A DNA stretch of 64,000 nt, taken from NCBI RefSeq assembly GCF_003697345.1, contig NZ_RFLY01000002.1, forward strand, positions 124,001 to 188,000, read 5' to 3'. Below the pieces are notes generated by a model, which worked only from the letters and a program-made list of their open reading frames with translations, was not told the DNA's origin and ran no database searches. Positions 9,073 to 18,248 of this stretch are shown piece by piece. Both the position numbers and the translations under genes were made by a program. Origin of the DNA: Solilutibacter pythonis (lineage in GTDB: Bacteria; Pseudomonadota; Gammaproteobacteria; Xanthomonadales; Xanthomonadaceae). Within the stretch, counting starts at the first letter, position 1. Each line of letters opens with the position of its first letter.

Positions 9073-9210
9073 GGCGCCAGCGAGATGGCCATTTCCGCGC
9101 GATGGCCGACTTGCCAGCTATGCGGAACCGGGCAGCCGCCATTGGCGCGTGCCCGTATCGTTTCCAGCCATCGGAGCATGACGGTACTGTCTTGCGCCCG
9201 CTCGAACCGC

Positions 9211-9216
9211 TATACT
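9211..9216 (+). promoter_or_regulatory. -10 box of the tRNA-Leu gene
   Basis: TATACT sits 10 bases before the mature tRNA 5' end. The best-spaced -35 candidate, TGTCTT at 9188-9193 (17-base spacer), is weak. Confidence 0.5.
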
Positions 9217-9226
9217 TGCCGCCCGC

Positions 9227-9313
9227 GCCGAAGTGGCGGAATCGGTAGACGCAGCGGATTCAAAATCCGCCGCCCTTAAAAGCGTGTGGGTTCGAGTCCC
9301 ACCTTCGGCACCA
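9227..9313 (+). tRNA. tRNA-Leu (anticodon CAA)
   Basis: A class II tRNA of 87 nt with encoded CCA. The acceptor stem pairs GCCGAAG (9227-9233) with CTTCGGC (9303-9309), followed by discriminator A. The anticodon stem GCGGA/TCCGC encloses TTCAAAA, giving anticodon CAA, which reads UUG. The long variable arm typical of leucine tRNAs is present, and the T-loop GTTCGAGTC is intact. Confidence 0.97.
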
Positions 9314-9320
9314 GGTAGAC

Positions 9321-9357
9321 AAAAGGTTAGGCTTCGCGGCCTAGCCTTTTTTGTTTT
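9321..9357 (+). terminator. Intrinsic terminator after tRNA-Leu
   Basis: A stem pairing AAAAGGTTAGGC with GGCCTAGCCTTTT (one or two G-T pairs) and a T-rich tail to 9357. It may also serve the minus-strand gene that ends at 9542. Confidence 0.75.
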
Positions 9358-9541
9358 GGGGCCCGGATTTTAGTGTGGGGCAGGTCAAGGGCTTGCTGCC
9401 CCAGTTCGGCTACGTTCTGGGCGGCGGCCATCATCTCTGCCGTTGCAATCGGAGATGTCAATCCGGCAGCCATGAAAAATCCCGTTATTGGAGGAGGGCA
9501 AGGTGCGGCGCGGCCGGTTGGCGCACCGTGATGCCCGCCAC

Positions 9542-10141
9542 TCAGGCCGCCGCGTCCAGCGACAATTGTTTCTCCATGTGCCGGTACCAGCCTTCGCCGC
9601 GGGGGCTTTCGGCGAATACCCCGCAGCGGGTCATCGGCTCGGCGTAGATGTGCAGGGAGACGGCCATTTCGCGGTCGCTGGCGTTCTTGATGGCGTGGTA
9701 CTCGTGTGGTGGGATCAGGCTGCCGGCGCTGCCGGTGCCGGCGATCAGGGTGCCGACTTCGATGAAGCGGAAATCGCTGCCGTCGCGTTCGGTCAGGTCG
9801 TACTGGGTGATTTCCAGTTGCCCGGCCCAGACGCCCTCGACGCACCACATGCCGTGGTGGTCGTGGATCGGCGTGCCCTGTCCCGAGCCCCAGGTCATGG
9901 CGATGACGGCATAGCCATGCTCCTGGCTGCGGTACAACTCGCGGCGGGCGTAGTGGCCGGGCACGGCCTGCCGCACGCAGGTGGGTAATCGCACGGTGCC
10001 TTCGCGCATCAACAGGCAAAGCTTGTGGCGAAGTTGGCGGACGATGGCGGTGCATTCGCCCCGGGAGACGGCCTCGTCGATGGCGGCGATCAGATGGTCG
10101 CGTCCGGGGAAGTCGCGTAGCGAGGCGTTTTCGGCGTTCAT
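9542..10141 (-). CDS. Cysteine dioxygenase-family cupin
   Basis: A 199-residue cupin of the thiol dioxygenase family, which uses a 3-His iron to oxidise a thiol to a sulfinate. Expected ligands are visible: H93 and H95 in PIHDHHGMWC, and H149 in PPHEYHAIKN. C100, five residues after H95, matches the cross-linking Cys of mammalian CDO, and Y167 in SLHIYAEP matches its Tyr partner. An Arg (R66) occupies the position of the cysteine-carboxylate-binding Arg60, which favours cysteine over 3-mercaptopropionate, but this is inferred from a by-eye alignment. The neighbouring MetX-family gene fits a sulfur amino acid context. Confidence 0.75.
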   Translation of the reverse strand: MNAENASLRDFPGRDHLIAAIDEAVSRGECTAIVRQLRHKLCLLMREGTVRLPTCVRQAVPGHYARRELYRSQEHGYAVIAMTWGSGQGTPIHDHHGMWCVEGVWAGQLEITQYDLTERDGSDFRFIEVGTLIAGTGSAGSLIPPHEYHAIKNASDREMAVSLHIYAEPMTRCGVFAESPRGEGWYRHMEKQLSLDAAA

Positions 10142-10281
10142 GGTCGAAGTGTAGGGCGTGTGCCATTGAGCTGCCAGCGGCCATGGAGGGCCGCGTTCGA
10201 ATCCGTGAAAAGTGATGGATTCATGCGCCGGGCCGGGCTTGATGGGGATGGCAACGCCAAGTGGCGCTGTTCAGACCTTCC

Positions 10282-11418
10282 CTATAGACGGTTGAGGAAA
10301 TTGCGGATTGCCGGGCCGAAGCGGGCGAAGTCCACCAAAAAGGCATCGTGGCCTTCGTGCGAGGACATCGCCAGCATGCGCGCGTTGACGCCACCCTGGC
10401 GCAGGCCGTCGGCGATTTCCTTCTGTTGCTCCAGCGGGAACAGCAGGTCGGTTTCGACGCCGATCACCAGCGCCTGTTCCAGTTTGAGCATGGCCAGCAC
10501 GCCGAGGGCGTCAACGTGATGATCGCCGCAGCGCCGGGTCGCGCCTTCGCCGATGTCGAACCAGTCCATGGCCCGGCCCAGATAGAGATAGCAGTTGGGG
10601 TCGAATCGACGGACGAAGCGGCGCGCATGGTGCTCCAAATAGCCTTCGACTTCGAATTCGGCGGCGAACGGCGTGTCCTCGTCGCGGGCATCGGTTTCCA
10701 GCCGGATGCGGCCGAAGCGGCCCTTCCATTCCAGCGCGGAGCGATAGGTGATGACGCCCAGCTTGCGGGCGATGCGCATACCGGACTCGGGATAGCGGGC
10801 GTCGTCGTAGTCGCCGCCATTCCAGTTCGGGTCGAGGCGGATGGCCTCGCGTTGCAGCGAGCGGATGGCGATGGCGAAGGGCAGCGCGCGCGCCGCGCCG
10901 GAGATGTCCAGCAGGTTGAGCGCGAGGCCGGGGTGGCGCGCCACCATCGCCAGCGCGGTCATCCCGCCCATCGAGTTGCCGATCACGCAGGCGAGCTGCT
11001 CGATGCCGAGCGCACGCACCACGTGGGCGGCGGCATCGGCGCAATCCTCGATTGAGAGTGCGGGGAAATCCAGCCGGTAGGGACGGCCGTTGGTCGGGTT
11101 GGTCGAGGCGGGGCCGGTCGAGCCTTTGCAACTGCCCAGCGTATTGACGCAGATGACGAACCAGCGCCGGGTGTCGATGTATTTGCCCGGGCCGATCATC
11201 CGTTCCCACCAGCCGGGCGCCGGATTGCCGGCATGGCTGGCGGCGTGGGCATCGGGCGAGAGACCGGTATGGATGAGGAGGGCGTTGTCGCCGCCGGGGG
11301 CGAGTTCGCCCCAGGTTTCGTAGGCCATGCGCGCGCCGTGCAATGCGCCGCCGCGTTTCATCGGAAACGGCGAGGGCAGCGCGATGAAGCGGCTACCGGG
11401 CGGGGCGGGATCGGTCAT
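10282..11418 (-). CDS. metX: MetX-family O-acyltransferase (homoserine or serine O-succinyltransferase)
   Basis: A 378-residue alpha/beta hydrolase of the MetX family, which transfers an acyl group from acyl-CoA to homoserine or serine for sulfur assimilation. The nucleophile is Ser149 in GNSMGGM; the triad is completed by Asp324 (ETDLLFP) and His357 (HEGHDAFLVDF). The N-terminus (PPGSRFIALPSPFPMKRGG) strongly resembles the xanthomonad subgroup that, as I recall, was reassigned to serine O-succinyltransferase; sequence alone does not settle the substrate. ATG at 11418 was chosen over one 36 bases upstream because it matches that subgroup's N-terminus. Confidence 0.85.
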   Translation of the reverse strand: MTDPAPPGSRFIALPSPFPMKRGGALHGARMAYETWGELAPGGDNALLIHTGLSPDAHAASHAGNPAPGWWERMIGPGKYIDTRRWFVICVNTLGSCKGSTGPASTNPTNGRPYRLDFPALSIEDCADAAAHVVRALGIEQLACVIGNSMGGMTALAMVARHPGLALNLLDISGAARALPFAIAIRSLQREAIRLDPNWNGGDYDDARYPESGMRIARKLGVITYRSALEWKGRFGRIRLETDARDEDTPFAAEFEVEGYLEHHARRFVRRFDPNCYLYLGRAMDWFDIGEGATRRCGDHHVDALGVLAMLKLEQALVIGVETDLLFPLEQQKEIADGLRQGGVNARMLAMSSHEGHDAFLVDFARFGPAIRNFLNRL

Positions 11419-11478
11419 GGTCGGGTGCGGTGGTGCATTGCGGCAATGTGCCACAACCGGAGGCTTGACGTGGCCGGC

Positions 11479-12483
11479 TCAATTCCCGCCGAGGGTGAGC
11501 TTGACCGGTTGGCGGGATGGCAGCTTGACCTTTGCCGCGGCCGATTCGATGTCGCCGTCCTGGCGGTTGGCCTGGCCGCTCATCGAGAGCCGCGCCAGCA
11601 CCTCGACTTCCTTCAGGGCGGATAGTTTGAGTGTCGGCATCGGGCTGTCGGCATCGGTCAGGACGATCGATGCCGGCAGTGCATCCGCTTCCAGTTTTTG
11701 TACCGCGACCGGCATCGGCGGGCCGCCGGCGGCGCGGGCGATCACGAAGATGCGCGCGCTGGGCTGGAGTTTGGCGTCGCGGATGAAGGTGGAATCGAAA
11801 GCGACTTCCACCCGTAAACCGGCCGTTTCCGCGGCCTGGGTCGGCATGGTCATCGGCGCGAGTCCGGCTTCGGTGCGCGCCTGGTTGATCTGCGCCAGGA
11901 GGATTTCGCCAGTCTTCGCGTTGATTCTGGAGAGCAGCGGCATCCAGGTCTCGGCGGCTTTCGCGGCCTGGCCGGCCTGGTGTTGGGCGATGCCGAGGAA
12001 CAGGCGCGCGGATGCGTGGTCAGGGGCGTTTTTCAACGCGGTTTCGAGCATGACCATGGCTTCGGCATCGAAGGCGCGGTCGTCGCGCGCCATCGAGCGT
12101 GCCTTGGCGGCTTCGGTCAGGATGTCCGCATCCTCCGGCATGAGCCTGGCGGCGCGGGTAAAGGCGTCGGCTGCCAGCCGCATGCGTTTTTCAGTGGCGT
12201 AGACGTAGCCCAGCCGACGCCAGACCTCGGCGTTGTCCGGCTGCATCTTCGCCAGGGTTTCCAACTGCGCGCGGTTTTCGGCCAGGGTGGTCGGCGGTTT
12301 CAGCATGGCCGGGTCGAGCGCGGCCGGGGTGCCGAAATGCCAGTACAGCGCGCCGCTTGCGAGGATCACCGCCAGTGCGGTGGCGCCGGCCAGGGGGCGC
12401 TGGCGCCGGGCCAGCGGGCGCAGCACGGCGAACAGCGTGAGCAGCAGCAACAAGCCGGCGGCGGCGAGAAAGGCGCTCATCAT
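11479..12483 (-). CDS. ccmI: Cytochrome c maturation TPR protein CcmI
   Basis: A 334-residue last member of the ccm operon. Two N-terminal helices (about 3-22 and 33-50) are followed by TPR repeats (about 70-190; DNAEVWRRLGYVYATEKRM) and a C-terminal beta-rich domain. CcmI chaperones apocytochrome c, binding its C-terminal helix and handing it to the CcmF/H heme ligation complex in the periplasm. Its start follows the ccmH stop directly. In some species the TPR part is fused to CcmH; here it is separate. ATG codons at 12483 and 12480 are adjacent. Confidence 0.88.
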   Translation of the reverse strand: MMSAFLAAAGLLLLLTLFAVLRPLARRQRPLAGATALAVILASGALYWHFGTPAALDPAMLKPPTTLAENRAQLETLAKMQPDNAEVWRRLGYVYATEKRMRLAADAFTRAARLMPEDADILTEAAKARSMARDDRAFDAEAMVMLETALKNAPDHASARLFLGIAQHQAGQAAKAAETWMPLLSRINAKTGEILLAQINQARTEAGLAPMTMPTQAAETAGLRVEVAFDSTFIRDAKLQPSARIFVIARAAGGPPMPVAVQKLEADALPASIVLTDADSPMPTLKLSALKEVEVLARLSMSGQANRQDGDIESAAAKVKLPSRQPVKLTLGGN

Positions 12484-12927
12484 TCACCACTCCTGCTTGT
12501 CGTCGGTTGGCACCGATTGCTTGCGGCCTTGCCGGCGCACCAGCAGGAAGACCAGCGCGCCGCCGATCAGCACCAGCGCCACCGGGCCGAACCACAGCAG
12601 CAGGGTGTGCGATTCCAGCCGAGGCTTGTACAGAACGAACTCGCCGTAGCGGGCCACCATGAAGTCGCGGATCTCGGCATCGGTCTTGCCCTGGCGCATC
12701 AGCACCAGTACTTCGTTGCGCAGGTCGCGGGCGATCTCGGCGTTGGAATCGGCCAGCGACTGGTTCTGGCACATCACGCAGCGCAGTTCGTGGGTGAGTT
12801 GACGGAAGCGCGTTTCCTCGAAACCGTCACGGAACTCGGGCGGGGCGACGTCGCCCTTGACCTGGGCGGGCGCGGCCAGCGGCAGCAGCAGACAGAGGCA
12901 GGCGAGGGCGATGAGTCGACGTATCAC
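12484..12927 (-). CDS. ccmH: Cytochrome c maturation thiol oxidoreductase CcmH
   Basis: A 147-residue periplasmic protein with a signal peptide and a C-terminal membrane helix, carrying the CcmH motif LRCVMCQNQSL (C50 and C53), which reduces or presents the CXXCH cysteines of apocytochrome c before heme attachment. The start is GTG at 12927, overlapping the ccmG stop as GTGA; this gives a proper signal peptide (RRLIALACLCLLLPLAAPAQ). The longer upstream frame is not a better start because it runs inside ccmG. Confidence 0.93.
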   Translation of the reverse strand: MIRRLIALACLCLLLPLAAPAQVKGDVAPPEFRDGFEETRFRQLTHELRCVMCQNQSLADSNAEIARDLRNEVLVLMRQGKTDAEIRDFMVARYGEFVLYKPRLESHTLLLWFGPVALVLIGGALVFLLVRRQGRKQSVPTDDKQEW

Positions 12928-13469
12928 GGGCGTTGTTCCGCTTTCGTCAGCGCAGGCAGCAGTTCGTCGCGGATCAGTGCCGGGGTCAGCACGCCGACGT
13001 GTTTCCAGACGATCATGCCCCGTCCGTCGACCAGGAATGTCTCCGGCGCGCCATAGATGCCGAAGTCGAGCGCCGTTCGGCCCTCGATGTCTTGCAGCAC
13101 CATGTAATACGGGTTGCCGAGCTGTTCCAGCCAGCGCTTGGCGTCTTCCGGCTCGTCCTTCCAGTTGTAGCCGATGACGCGCACGCGCTTGGTCTCGGCG
13201 AAGGCCGAGAGGGCGGCGTGTTCCTCGCGGCAAGCCACGCACCAACTGCCCCAGACGTTCATCACGAACGGGGCGCCGCGCAGCTCGCCAAGGGTGACGG
13301 TGCGTTGCGGGTCGAACAATTCGGGCAGGGCGAATTCGGGTGCCGGTTTGCCGATCAGCGGCGAGGGCAGGGCGTCGCGGTCGGGGCGGCGGCTCATCCA
13401 CACGCCGGCGGCGAGCAGGGCGGCCAGCGCCAGGAACACCGCCAGGGGCAACCAGCGTTTGCCGTTCAT
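12924..13469 (-). CDS. ccmG: Cytochrome c biogenesis thioredoxin CcmG (DsbE)
   Basis: A 181-residue membrane-tethered thioredoxin with an N-terminal helix (about 6-25) and a periplasmic redox domain with WCVAC (C77, C80). It keeps apocytochrome heme-binding cysteines reduced, using electrons from DsbD/CcdA. The acidic GxxxTFLVDGRG-type segment (ETFLVDGRGMI) is conserved. It overlaps both neighbours by 4 bases (ATGA-type junctions), so the operon is tightly coupled. Confidence 0.95.
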   Translation of the reverse strand: MNGKRWLPLAVFLALAALLAAGVWMSRRPDRDALPSPLIGKPAPEFALPELFDPQRTVTLGELRGAPFVMNVWGSWCVACREEHAALSAFAETKRVRVIGYNWKDEPEDAKRWLEQLGNPYYMVLQDIEGRTALDFGIYGAPETFLVDGRGMIVWKHVGVLTPALIRDELLPALTKAEQRP

Positions 13470-15391
13470 GTCGGTTTCTCCTCTTGGTATCGACGGAAGC
13501 GGCGGTCGGCGGCGGTGATGAACCCGCCCAACGCCACCAGGATCACCGCCAGCCAGATGAAGCCCATCATCGGCTTGCTGTGCACGCGTATCGCCCAGGC
13601 GCCATCACCCAGTGATTCGCCCAGCGCCACGTAGCGGTCGCGGAACAGGCCGGATTGCACGGCGGCTTCGGTCATCACCTGGCCGCCGCTGGCGTAGGCG
13701 CGCTTTTCGGGGTGGAGGATCGCCAGCCTGCGGCTGTCGCGGTTGATGCTGATATCGCCGACGTCGGCCGTGTAGTTCGGGCCAGTGGCCTGGCGCACGC
13801 CTTCGAAGCGGTATTCATCGCCATGCAGGACGATGCTCTGGCCCGGCTTCAGCGCCAGTTCGCGCTGCTCGTCAAGCGCGGCGTTGAGAAGCGCGCCGAC
13901 CACGAACAGGCCAACGCCCAGATGCGCCAGCGCCATGCCCCACATTTCGCGGGTCATCCGTCCGCTTTTCTTCAGGCGTTCGTACACGAAGCGCAGGGTG
14001 CCGAGGGCGATCCAGGCCGCCGCGGCCACGCCGATCGCGCTCTTGGCCGCGCTTTGCGGCGCCAGCCACCAGGCGGCGGCGCCGGCGACGAACGCCAGCA
14101 GCGCCCAGGGGGCCAGTATCGCCAGCACGGTGCGCGGCTCCTCGCGCTGCCAGCGCGTCAGCGGCCCGAATGGCAACAGCAGGGCGATCGGCGTCATCAG
14201 AATGACGAACATCAGCGAGAAATACGGCGGGCCGACCGAAATCTTGCCGAGGTCGAGGGCGTCGGCCAACATCGGATACAGGGTGCCCAGCAGCACCATC
14301 GCGCAGGTCACCGAGAGCAGCAGGTTGTTGACCAGCAGCAGGGTCTCGCGCGAGAACGGCGCGAACGGCCGGGCCTCCGGCGTGGCGCCGGGCGCGCGCA
14401 GGGCGTAGAGCAGCAGGGAGCCGCCGACCACCACGCCGAGGTAGCCGAGGATGAACGTGCCGCGCTCGGGGTCGGCGGCGAAGGCGTGGACGCTGGTGAT
14501 CGCCCCCGAACGCACCAGGAAGGTGCCGAGCAACGACAACGAGAAGGCGGCGATCGCCATCAGCAGCGTCCAACTGGCGAAGCTGCCGCGCTTCTCGGTC
14601 GCTGCCTGGGAATGGATCAGCGCCGCGCCGACCAGCCACGGCATGAAGCTGGCGTTCTCGACCGGATCCCAGAACCACCAGCCGCCCCAGCCCAACTCGT
14701 AGTAAGCCCACCAACTGCCGAGGCCGATGCCGAGCGTCAGGAAGCCGAACGCCGCGTTGGTCCACGGCCGCGTCCAGCGCTGCCAGCGCACGTCGACCTT
14801 GCCGTCGAGCAGGGCGGCGATGGCGAAGGCGAAGGGTACCGAAAAGCCCACATAGCCGAGATAAAGCATCGGCGGGTGGATGATCATGCCCGGGTCTTGC
14901 AGCAACGGGTTGAGATCGCGGCCCTGGGGCGCGGCCGGCAACAGGCGCTCGAACGGATCGCTGGTGAACAGCAGCAGGGCGATGAAACCGATCGCGACCA
15001 CGCCCATCACGCCCATCACCCGCGCCACCACCGGCAGCGGCAGATGGCGAGAGAAGAGCGCCACCGCGGACGTCCACAGTGACAGCACCAGCACCCAGAG
15101 CAGCAGCGAGCCTTCGTGCGCGCCCCAGACGGCGGTGTAGCGGTACAGCAGCGGCAGCAGCGAATTGCTGTTCTCGGCGACGTAGCGCAGCGAGAAGTCC
15201 TGGGTGACGAAGCCGTGGGTCAGGATGACGAAGGAAAACAGCACCAGACCCAACTGGGCATGGGCCGCCGGCCGCGCCACGGCCATCCAGTCGCCGCGTC
15301 CGGTATGGGCGCCGGCCAGCGGGATCACCGATTGCAGCACCGCCACCAGCAGCGCCAGGCAGAGTGCGTAATGCCCGAGTTCGCCCAGCAT
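13466..15391 (-). CDS. ccmF: Heme lyase subunit CcmF
   Basis: A 641-residue polytopic membrane protein that, with CcmH and CcmI, ligates heme to apocytochrome c. It has about 14 to 15 helices. The tryptophan-rich WWD domain (GWGGWWFWDPVENASFMPWL) is near residues 230-250, and conserved histidines flank it. The C-terminal periplasmic region ends in a final helix (LGGFITAADRRFRRYQ). The start shares one base with the ccmE stop. Length is typical. Confidence 0.97.
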   Translation of the reverse strand: MLGELGHYALCLALLVAVLQSVIPLAGAHTGRGDWMAVARPAAHAQLGLVLFSFVILTHGFVTQDFSLRYVAENSNSLLPLLYRYTAVWGAHEGSLLLWVLVLSLWTSAVALFSRHLPLPVVARVMGVMGVVAIGFIALLLFTSDPFERLLPAAPQGRDLNPLLQDPGMIIHPPMLYLGYVGFSVPFAFAIAALLDGKVDVRWQRWTRPWTNAAFGFLTLGIGLGSWWAYYELGWGGWWFWDPVENASFMPWLVGAALIHSQAATEKRGSFASWTLLMAIAAFSLSLLGTFLVRSGAITSVHAFAADPERGTFILGYLGVVVGGSLLLYALRAPGATPEARPFAPFSRETLLLVNNLLLSVTCAMVLLGTLYPMLADALDLGKISVGPPYFSLMFVILMTPIALLLPFGPLTRWQREEPRTVLAILAPWALLAFVAGAAAWWLAPQSAAKSAIGVAAAAWIALGTLRFVYERLKKSGRMTREMWGMALAHLGVGLFVVGALLNAALDEQRELALKPGQSIVLHGDEYRFEGVRQATGPNYTADVGDISINRDSRRLAILHPEKRAYASGGQVMTEAAVQSGLFRDRYVALGESLGDGAWAIRVHSKPMMGFIWLAVILVALGGFITAADRRFRRYQEEKPT

Positions 15392-15855
15392 CAGTTGGCG
15401 GCCGCCGGCTGGGCGTCGTCCACGCTGTGTTTCTTGTGCGCCTGGCCCATCTTGTCGGCGACTTCTTTCGGCATGTAGGTTTCGTCGTGCTTGGCCAGCA
15501 GTTGTTCGGCCACGAACACGCCGTTTTCCATCCGCCCGGTGGCGACCACCGCCTGCTTTTCGCGGAACAGGTCGGGCAGGATGCCGTTGTAGACCACCGG
15601 CAGGCGGGCATCGCCGTCATCCACTTCGAAACGCACTTCCATCGAGCCTGGCGCGCGTTTGAACGAGTGCTCCGCGACCATCCCGCCGAGGCGGAAGCGG
15701 GCCTTGTCGCCGGCCTCGCCGCGCAGCACTTCGGCCGGGGTGTAGAGATAGGCCACGTTGCGTTGCAGCGCCAGCGCGCCCAGGGCGACGGCGATGGCCG
15801 CGGCGGCCAGGATCAGCAGCACGGCGATCAGCCGGCGCTTGCGGGTCGGGTTCAT
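15391..15855 (-). CDS. ccmE: Periplasmic heme chaperone CcmE
   Basis: A 154-residue protein with one N-terminal membrane helix (about 8-29) and an OB-fold periplasmic domain. The HxxxY motif is present (AKHDETYMP): His123 is the expected covalent heme attachment site and Tyr127 the axial ligand. It receives heme from CcmC and delivers it to CcmF. It overlaps ccmD by 4 bases. Confidence 0.96.
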   Translation of the reverse strand: MNPTRKRRLIAVLLILAAAAIAVALGALALQRNVAYLYTPAEVLRGEAGDKARFRLGGMVAEHSFKRAPGSMEVRFEVDDGDARLPVVYNGILPDLFREKQAVVATGRMENGVFVAEQLLAKHDETYMPKEVADKMGQAHKKHSVDDAQPAAAN

Positions 15856-16016
15856 GCGGTTTTTTCTCCCTGCCCGGCGCGGGCGGCGCGGCGTCGGGCC
15901 AGTTGCCGCGCGGCTTGCAGGGCGCGGGCGATTTGCAGCTTCGGCGCCAGCCAGTCCCAGGCCATGACGACGGCGAAGATGACGTAAGCGGCGGTGACGT
16001 ATTCGCGGTAGCTCAT
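15852..16016 (-). CDS. ccmD: Heme exporter protein CcmD
   Basis: A 54-residue protein with one membrane helix ([20 protein letters not shown]) and a basic cytoplasmic tail rich in Arg and Ala. CcmD stabilises the CcmABC-CcmE complex and helps release holo-CcmE. Identification rests on size, topology and position between ccmC and ccmE, with 4-base overlaps on both sides. Confidence 0.88.
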   Translation of the reverse strand: MSYREYVTAAYVIFAVVMAWDWLAPKLQIARALQAARQLARRRAARAGQGEKTA

Positions 16017-16789
16017 GCGCCGGCTCCGGCGTTGCGCTGTACCCAATCCTTGCCGGCCTCGCGGCGCAGGTTGTCGGCGCGCGCGCGCGCCAGCAGCGAA
16101 CCGATGAACCAGACGTGGGTACCCAGCACCATCAGCCACAGCGGCCCCTGCATCGACGGGTCCATCGAGGATTCGCCAAACATGCGGATGGTTTGGCCCT
16201 GGTGTAGCGAGTTCCACCACACCACCGAATAGCGGATCACCGGCAGCAGCACCACGCCGACGACCGCCAGCAGGCCGGCGGCGCGCGCGGCGGCGCGCCG
16301 GTCCTCGATGGCGTGATAGAGGCCGATCACGCCGAGGTAGAGGAACAGCAGGATCAGTTCGGTGGTCAGGCGCGGGTCCCAGTCCCACCAGGCGCCCCAC
16401 ATCGGCTTGCCCCAGATCATCCCCGTGACCAGCGTGACCAGGGTGAAGGCGGCGCCGGGCGCGGCGCAGGCCATGGCGAGGATCTCGCACAGCTTGATCC
16501 GCCAGATCAGGGCGATGGCGGCGTAGATCGCCATGCCGGCGAACACGCCGATGCTCATCCAGGCGGCGGGTACGTGGATGTAGAGGATGCGGAAACTGTC
16601 GCCCTGCTGGTAGTCACCGGGGATGTCGAAGCGGCCGCCCAGCGGCGCCAGCCAGTTGAGCGCCCAGGCGACGCCGAGGGCCATCAACAAACCGCCGATG
16701 CCATAGGCCCATGGCGCCCAGCGCGCGGCGAAGCGGTCGAAGTAAGGGGGCGAACCGAGTTGATGGAACCAGCGGACGACAGGATTCAT
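16013..16789 (-). CDS. ccmC: Heme exporter/handling protein CcmC
   Basis: A 258-residue six-helix membrane protein that loads heme onto CcmE. The WWD motif ([12 protein letters not shown]) is near residue 130, flanked by conserved histidines in YIHVPAAWM and the later SLHQGQT loop. I chose ATG at 16789 ([14 protein letters not shown]); the frame is open far upstream but only this start gives family length. A terminator-like hairpin and a cytochrome gene lie upstream, so ccmC may also have its own promoter. Confidence 0.95.
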   Translation of the reverse strand: MNPVVRWFHQLGSPPYFDRFAARWAPWAYGIGGLLMALGVAWALNWLAPLGGRFDIPGDYQQGDSFRILYIHVPAAWMSIGVFAGMAIYAAIALIWRIKLCEILAMACAAPGAAFTLVTLVTGMIWGKPMWGAWWDWDPRLTTELILLFLYLGVIGLYHAIEDRRAAARAAGLLAVVGVVLLPVIRYSVVWWNSLHQGQTIRMFGESSMDPSMQGPLWLMVLGTHVWFIGSLLARARADNLRREAGKDWVQRNAGAGA

Positions 16790-16910
16790 TGCGGATTTCG
16801 GGCGGGCCGGCACGGGGCGGCGGCGGGAGTGCGGCGGGCGCGTGATGCGGGGGGAAGAATAACAGTCCGGAACCCGGGGCGGGGCCGCCTCGGCTGGCGG
16901 CCGATGGAGA

Positions 16911-16933
16911 AACGCCCGCGCGGGGCGGGCGTT
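16911..16933 (-). terminator. Hairpin after the cytochrome c gene
   Basis: A 9-bp stem (16911-16919 with 16925-16933) separated by five bases. On the minus strand it is followed only by TTTCTCC, so it may terminate weakly and set the ratio of cytochrome to ccmC-I expression rather than fully stop transcription. Confidence 0.45.
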
Positions 16934-16971
16934 CCTGTTTTCGAAAAAGTGTCCCGGAGCGTGCGGCGGGA

Positions 16972-17439
16972 TTACTTCTTGAGCTGCGCGACCTGGTAAT
17001 CGACCGCCGCCTTGATCTGCTCGTCGGTCAGGGAGGGGTTGCCGCCCTTGGCCGGCATCATGCCCGTCTTGCCAGTGAAACCTTCGATGCTGTGCTTGTA
17101 GAGCGTATCGACGCCTTGGGCGACACGCGGCTCCCAGACGGCCGCATCCCCGGTCTTGGGGGCGCCGGCGATGCCGTCCTTGTGGCAGGCGAAGCAAATC
17201 TGATCGTAGACGGCCTTGCCATCCACAGGGGCGGCGGCAGCGGTTTCGGGGGCGGCGGCGGTTTCGGGAGCCGGCGATGGTGCGGGCTGAGCCTCGGCGG
17301 GCGTTTCGGCCGCGGGGGCTTCGGTGGTGGCCGGGGCGGGGGCCGGAGTCGGGGTCTCGGTTGGGGCATCGACCGGCTTGTTGCAAGCGGCCATCGCCAG
17401 CAGGACGGAAGTGGCGAACAGGGTGGAACGCAGTTTCAT
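16972..17439 (-). CDS. Lipoprotein c5-type cytochrome c
   Basis: A 155-residue protein with a lipoprotein signal peptide ending LLAMAAC (Cys19), a Pro/Ala/Glu-rich flexible linker (about 22-72) and one class I cytochrome domain. The heme motif is CFACH (C82, C85, H86); a methionine ligand is M127 or M128 in KTGMMPAKGG. It resembles cytochrome c5 (CycB), a membrane-tethered electron carrier to terminal oxidases. It sits between ccmB and ccmC, so a substrate of the maturation machinery is embedded in its operon. A GGAG Shine-Dalgarno precedes the ATG. Confidence 0.9.
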   Translation of the reverse strand: MKLRSTLFATSVLLAMAACNKPVDAPTETPTPAPAPATTEAPAAETPAEAQPAPSPAPETAAAPETAAAAPVDGKAVYDQICFACHKDGIAGAPKTGDAAVWEPRVAQGVDTLYKHSIEGFTGKTGMMPAKGGNPSLTDEQIKAAVDYQVAQLKK

Positions 17440-17573
17440 AGGGATCTCCGTTGTGTGTGTGGCGTGCGGCTAGGCACAACAACGTCATTTGCGCATGACG
17501 GCGGCCATTGTCGTTCACCGGAGGTCGGGAAAGAGTTGACTTCGCTCAAGCCGGGTGGATTTCGGGTTTCGGG

Positions 17574-18248
17574 TTATTCGCCGGTCAGGGCGATGCGAAG
17601 CGCGGCGGCGGCGGTCAGTGGCGCCAGTACCGTCGCGGCGGCCAGTCCTGCGCCCATCATCAGCAGTGCGCCGGAGGCATCCAGCCCCTGTCCGGCGGCG
17701 ACCACCGCGCCGGCGCCGAACACCAGTACCGGCACGTACAGCGGCAGGGCCAATAGCGCCAAGAGGATGCCGGCGCGGCGCATGCCCACGGTCAGCGCCG
17801 CCACCACAGCGCCGATCAGGCTGAGCAGCGGGGTGCCCAGCGCGAGCGTGGCCATCAGCAGCGGCAGTTGCGGGCGTGGCAGGTGGAGCAGCTCCGCCAG
17901 CAGCGGCACGGCGATCAGTACCGGCAGCGCGGTGGTCAGCCAGTGGCCCAGTACCCGCACCGCGACCAGCCACGACAGCGGCACCGGCGCCAGCAACCAT
18001 TGGTCGAGCGAGCCATCCTCGGCATCGCCGCGAAACAGCGTGTCCAGCGCCAGCAGGCCGGAGAGCAGTACCGCCAGCCACAGCGCCGCAGGGGCGACCT
18101 TGACCAGCATCGCCTTGTCGTCGCCCAGGCCGAGCGCGAACAGCACCACCACCATCAGGGCGAACAGGGCCGGTTGCAGGGCGTCCCCACGGCGACGCCA
18201 GAGCAGGCGCAGGTCGCGTTGCAGCAGGGCGCGCGCGGCGGCGATCAT
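17574..18248 (-). CDS. ccmB: Heme exporter membrane protein CcmB
   Basis: A 224-residue inner-membrane protein with six helices, the membrane partner of the CcmA ATPase. The signature near residues 65-85 ([20 protein letters not shown]) is conserved. ATPase activity of CcmAB drives release of holo-CcmE from CcmC/D. The ATG at 18248 overlaps the ccmA stop by 4 bases; a longer frame upstream is within ccmA. Confidence 0.93.
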   Translation of the reverse strand: MIAAARALLQRDLRLLWRRRGDALQPALFALMVVVLFALGLGDDKAMLVKVAPAALWLAVLLSGLLALDTLFRGDAEDGSLDQWLLAPVPLSWLVAVRVLGHWLTTALPVLIAVPLLAELLHLPRPQLPLLMATLALGTPLLSLIGAVVAALTVGMRRAGILLALLALPLYVPVLVFGAGAVVAAGQGLDASGALLMMGAGLAAATVLAPLTAAAALRIALTGE

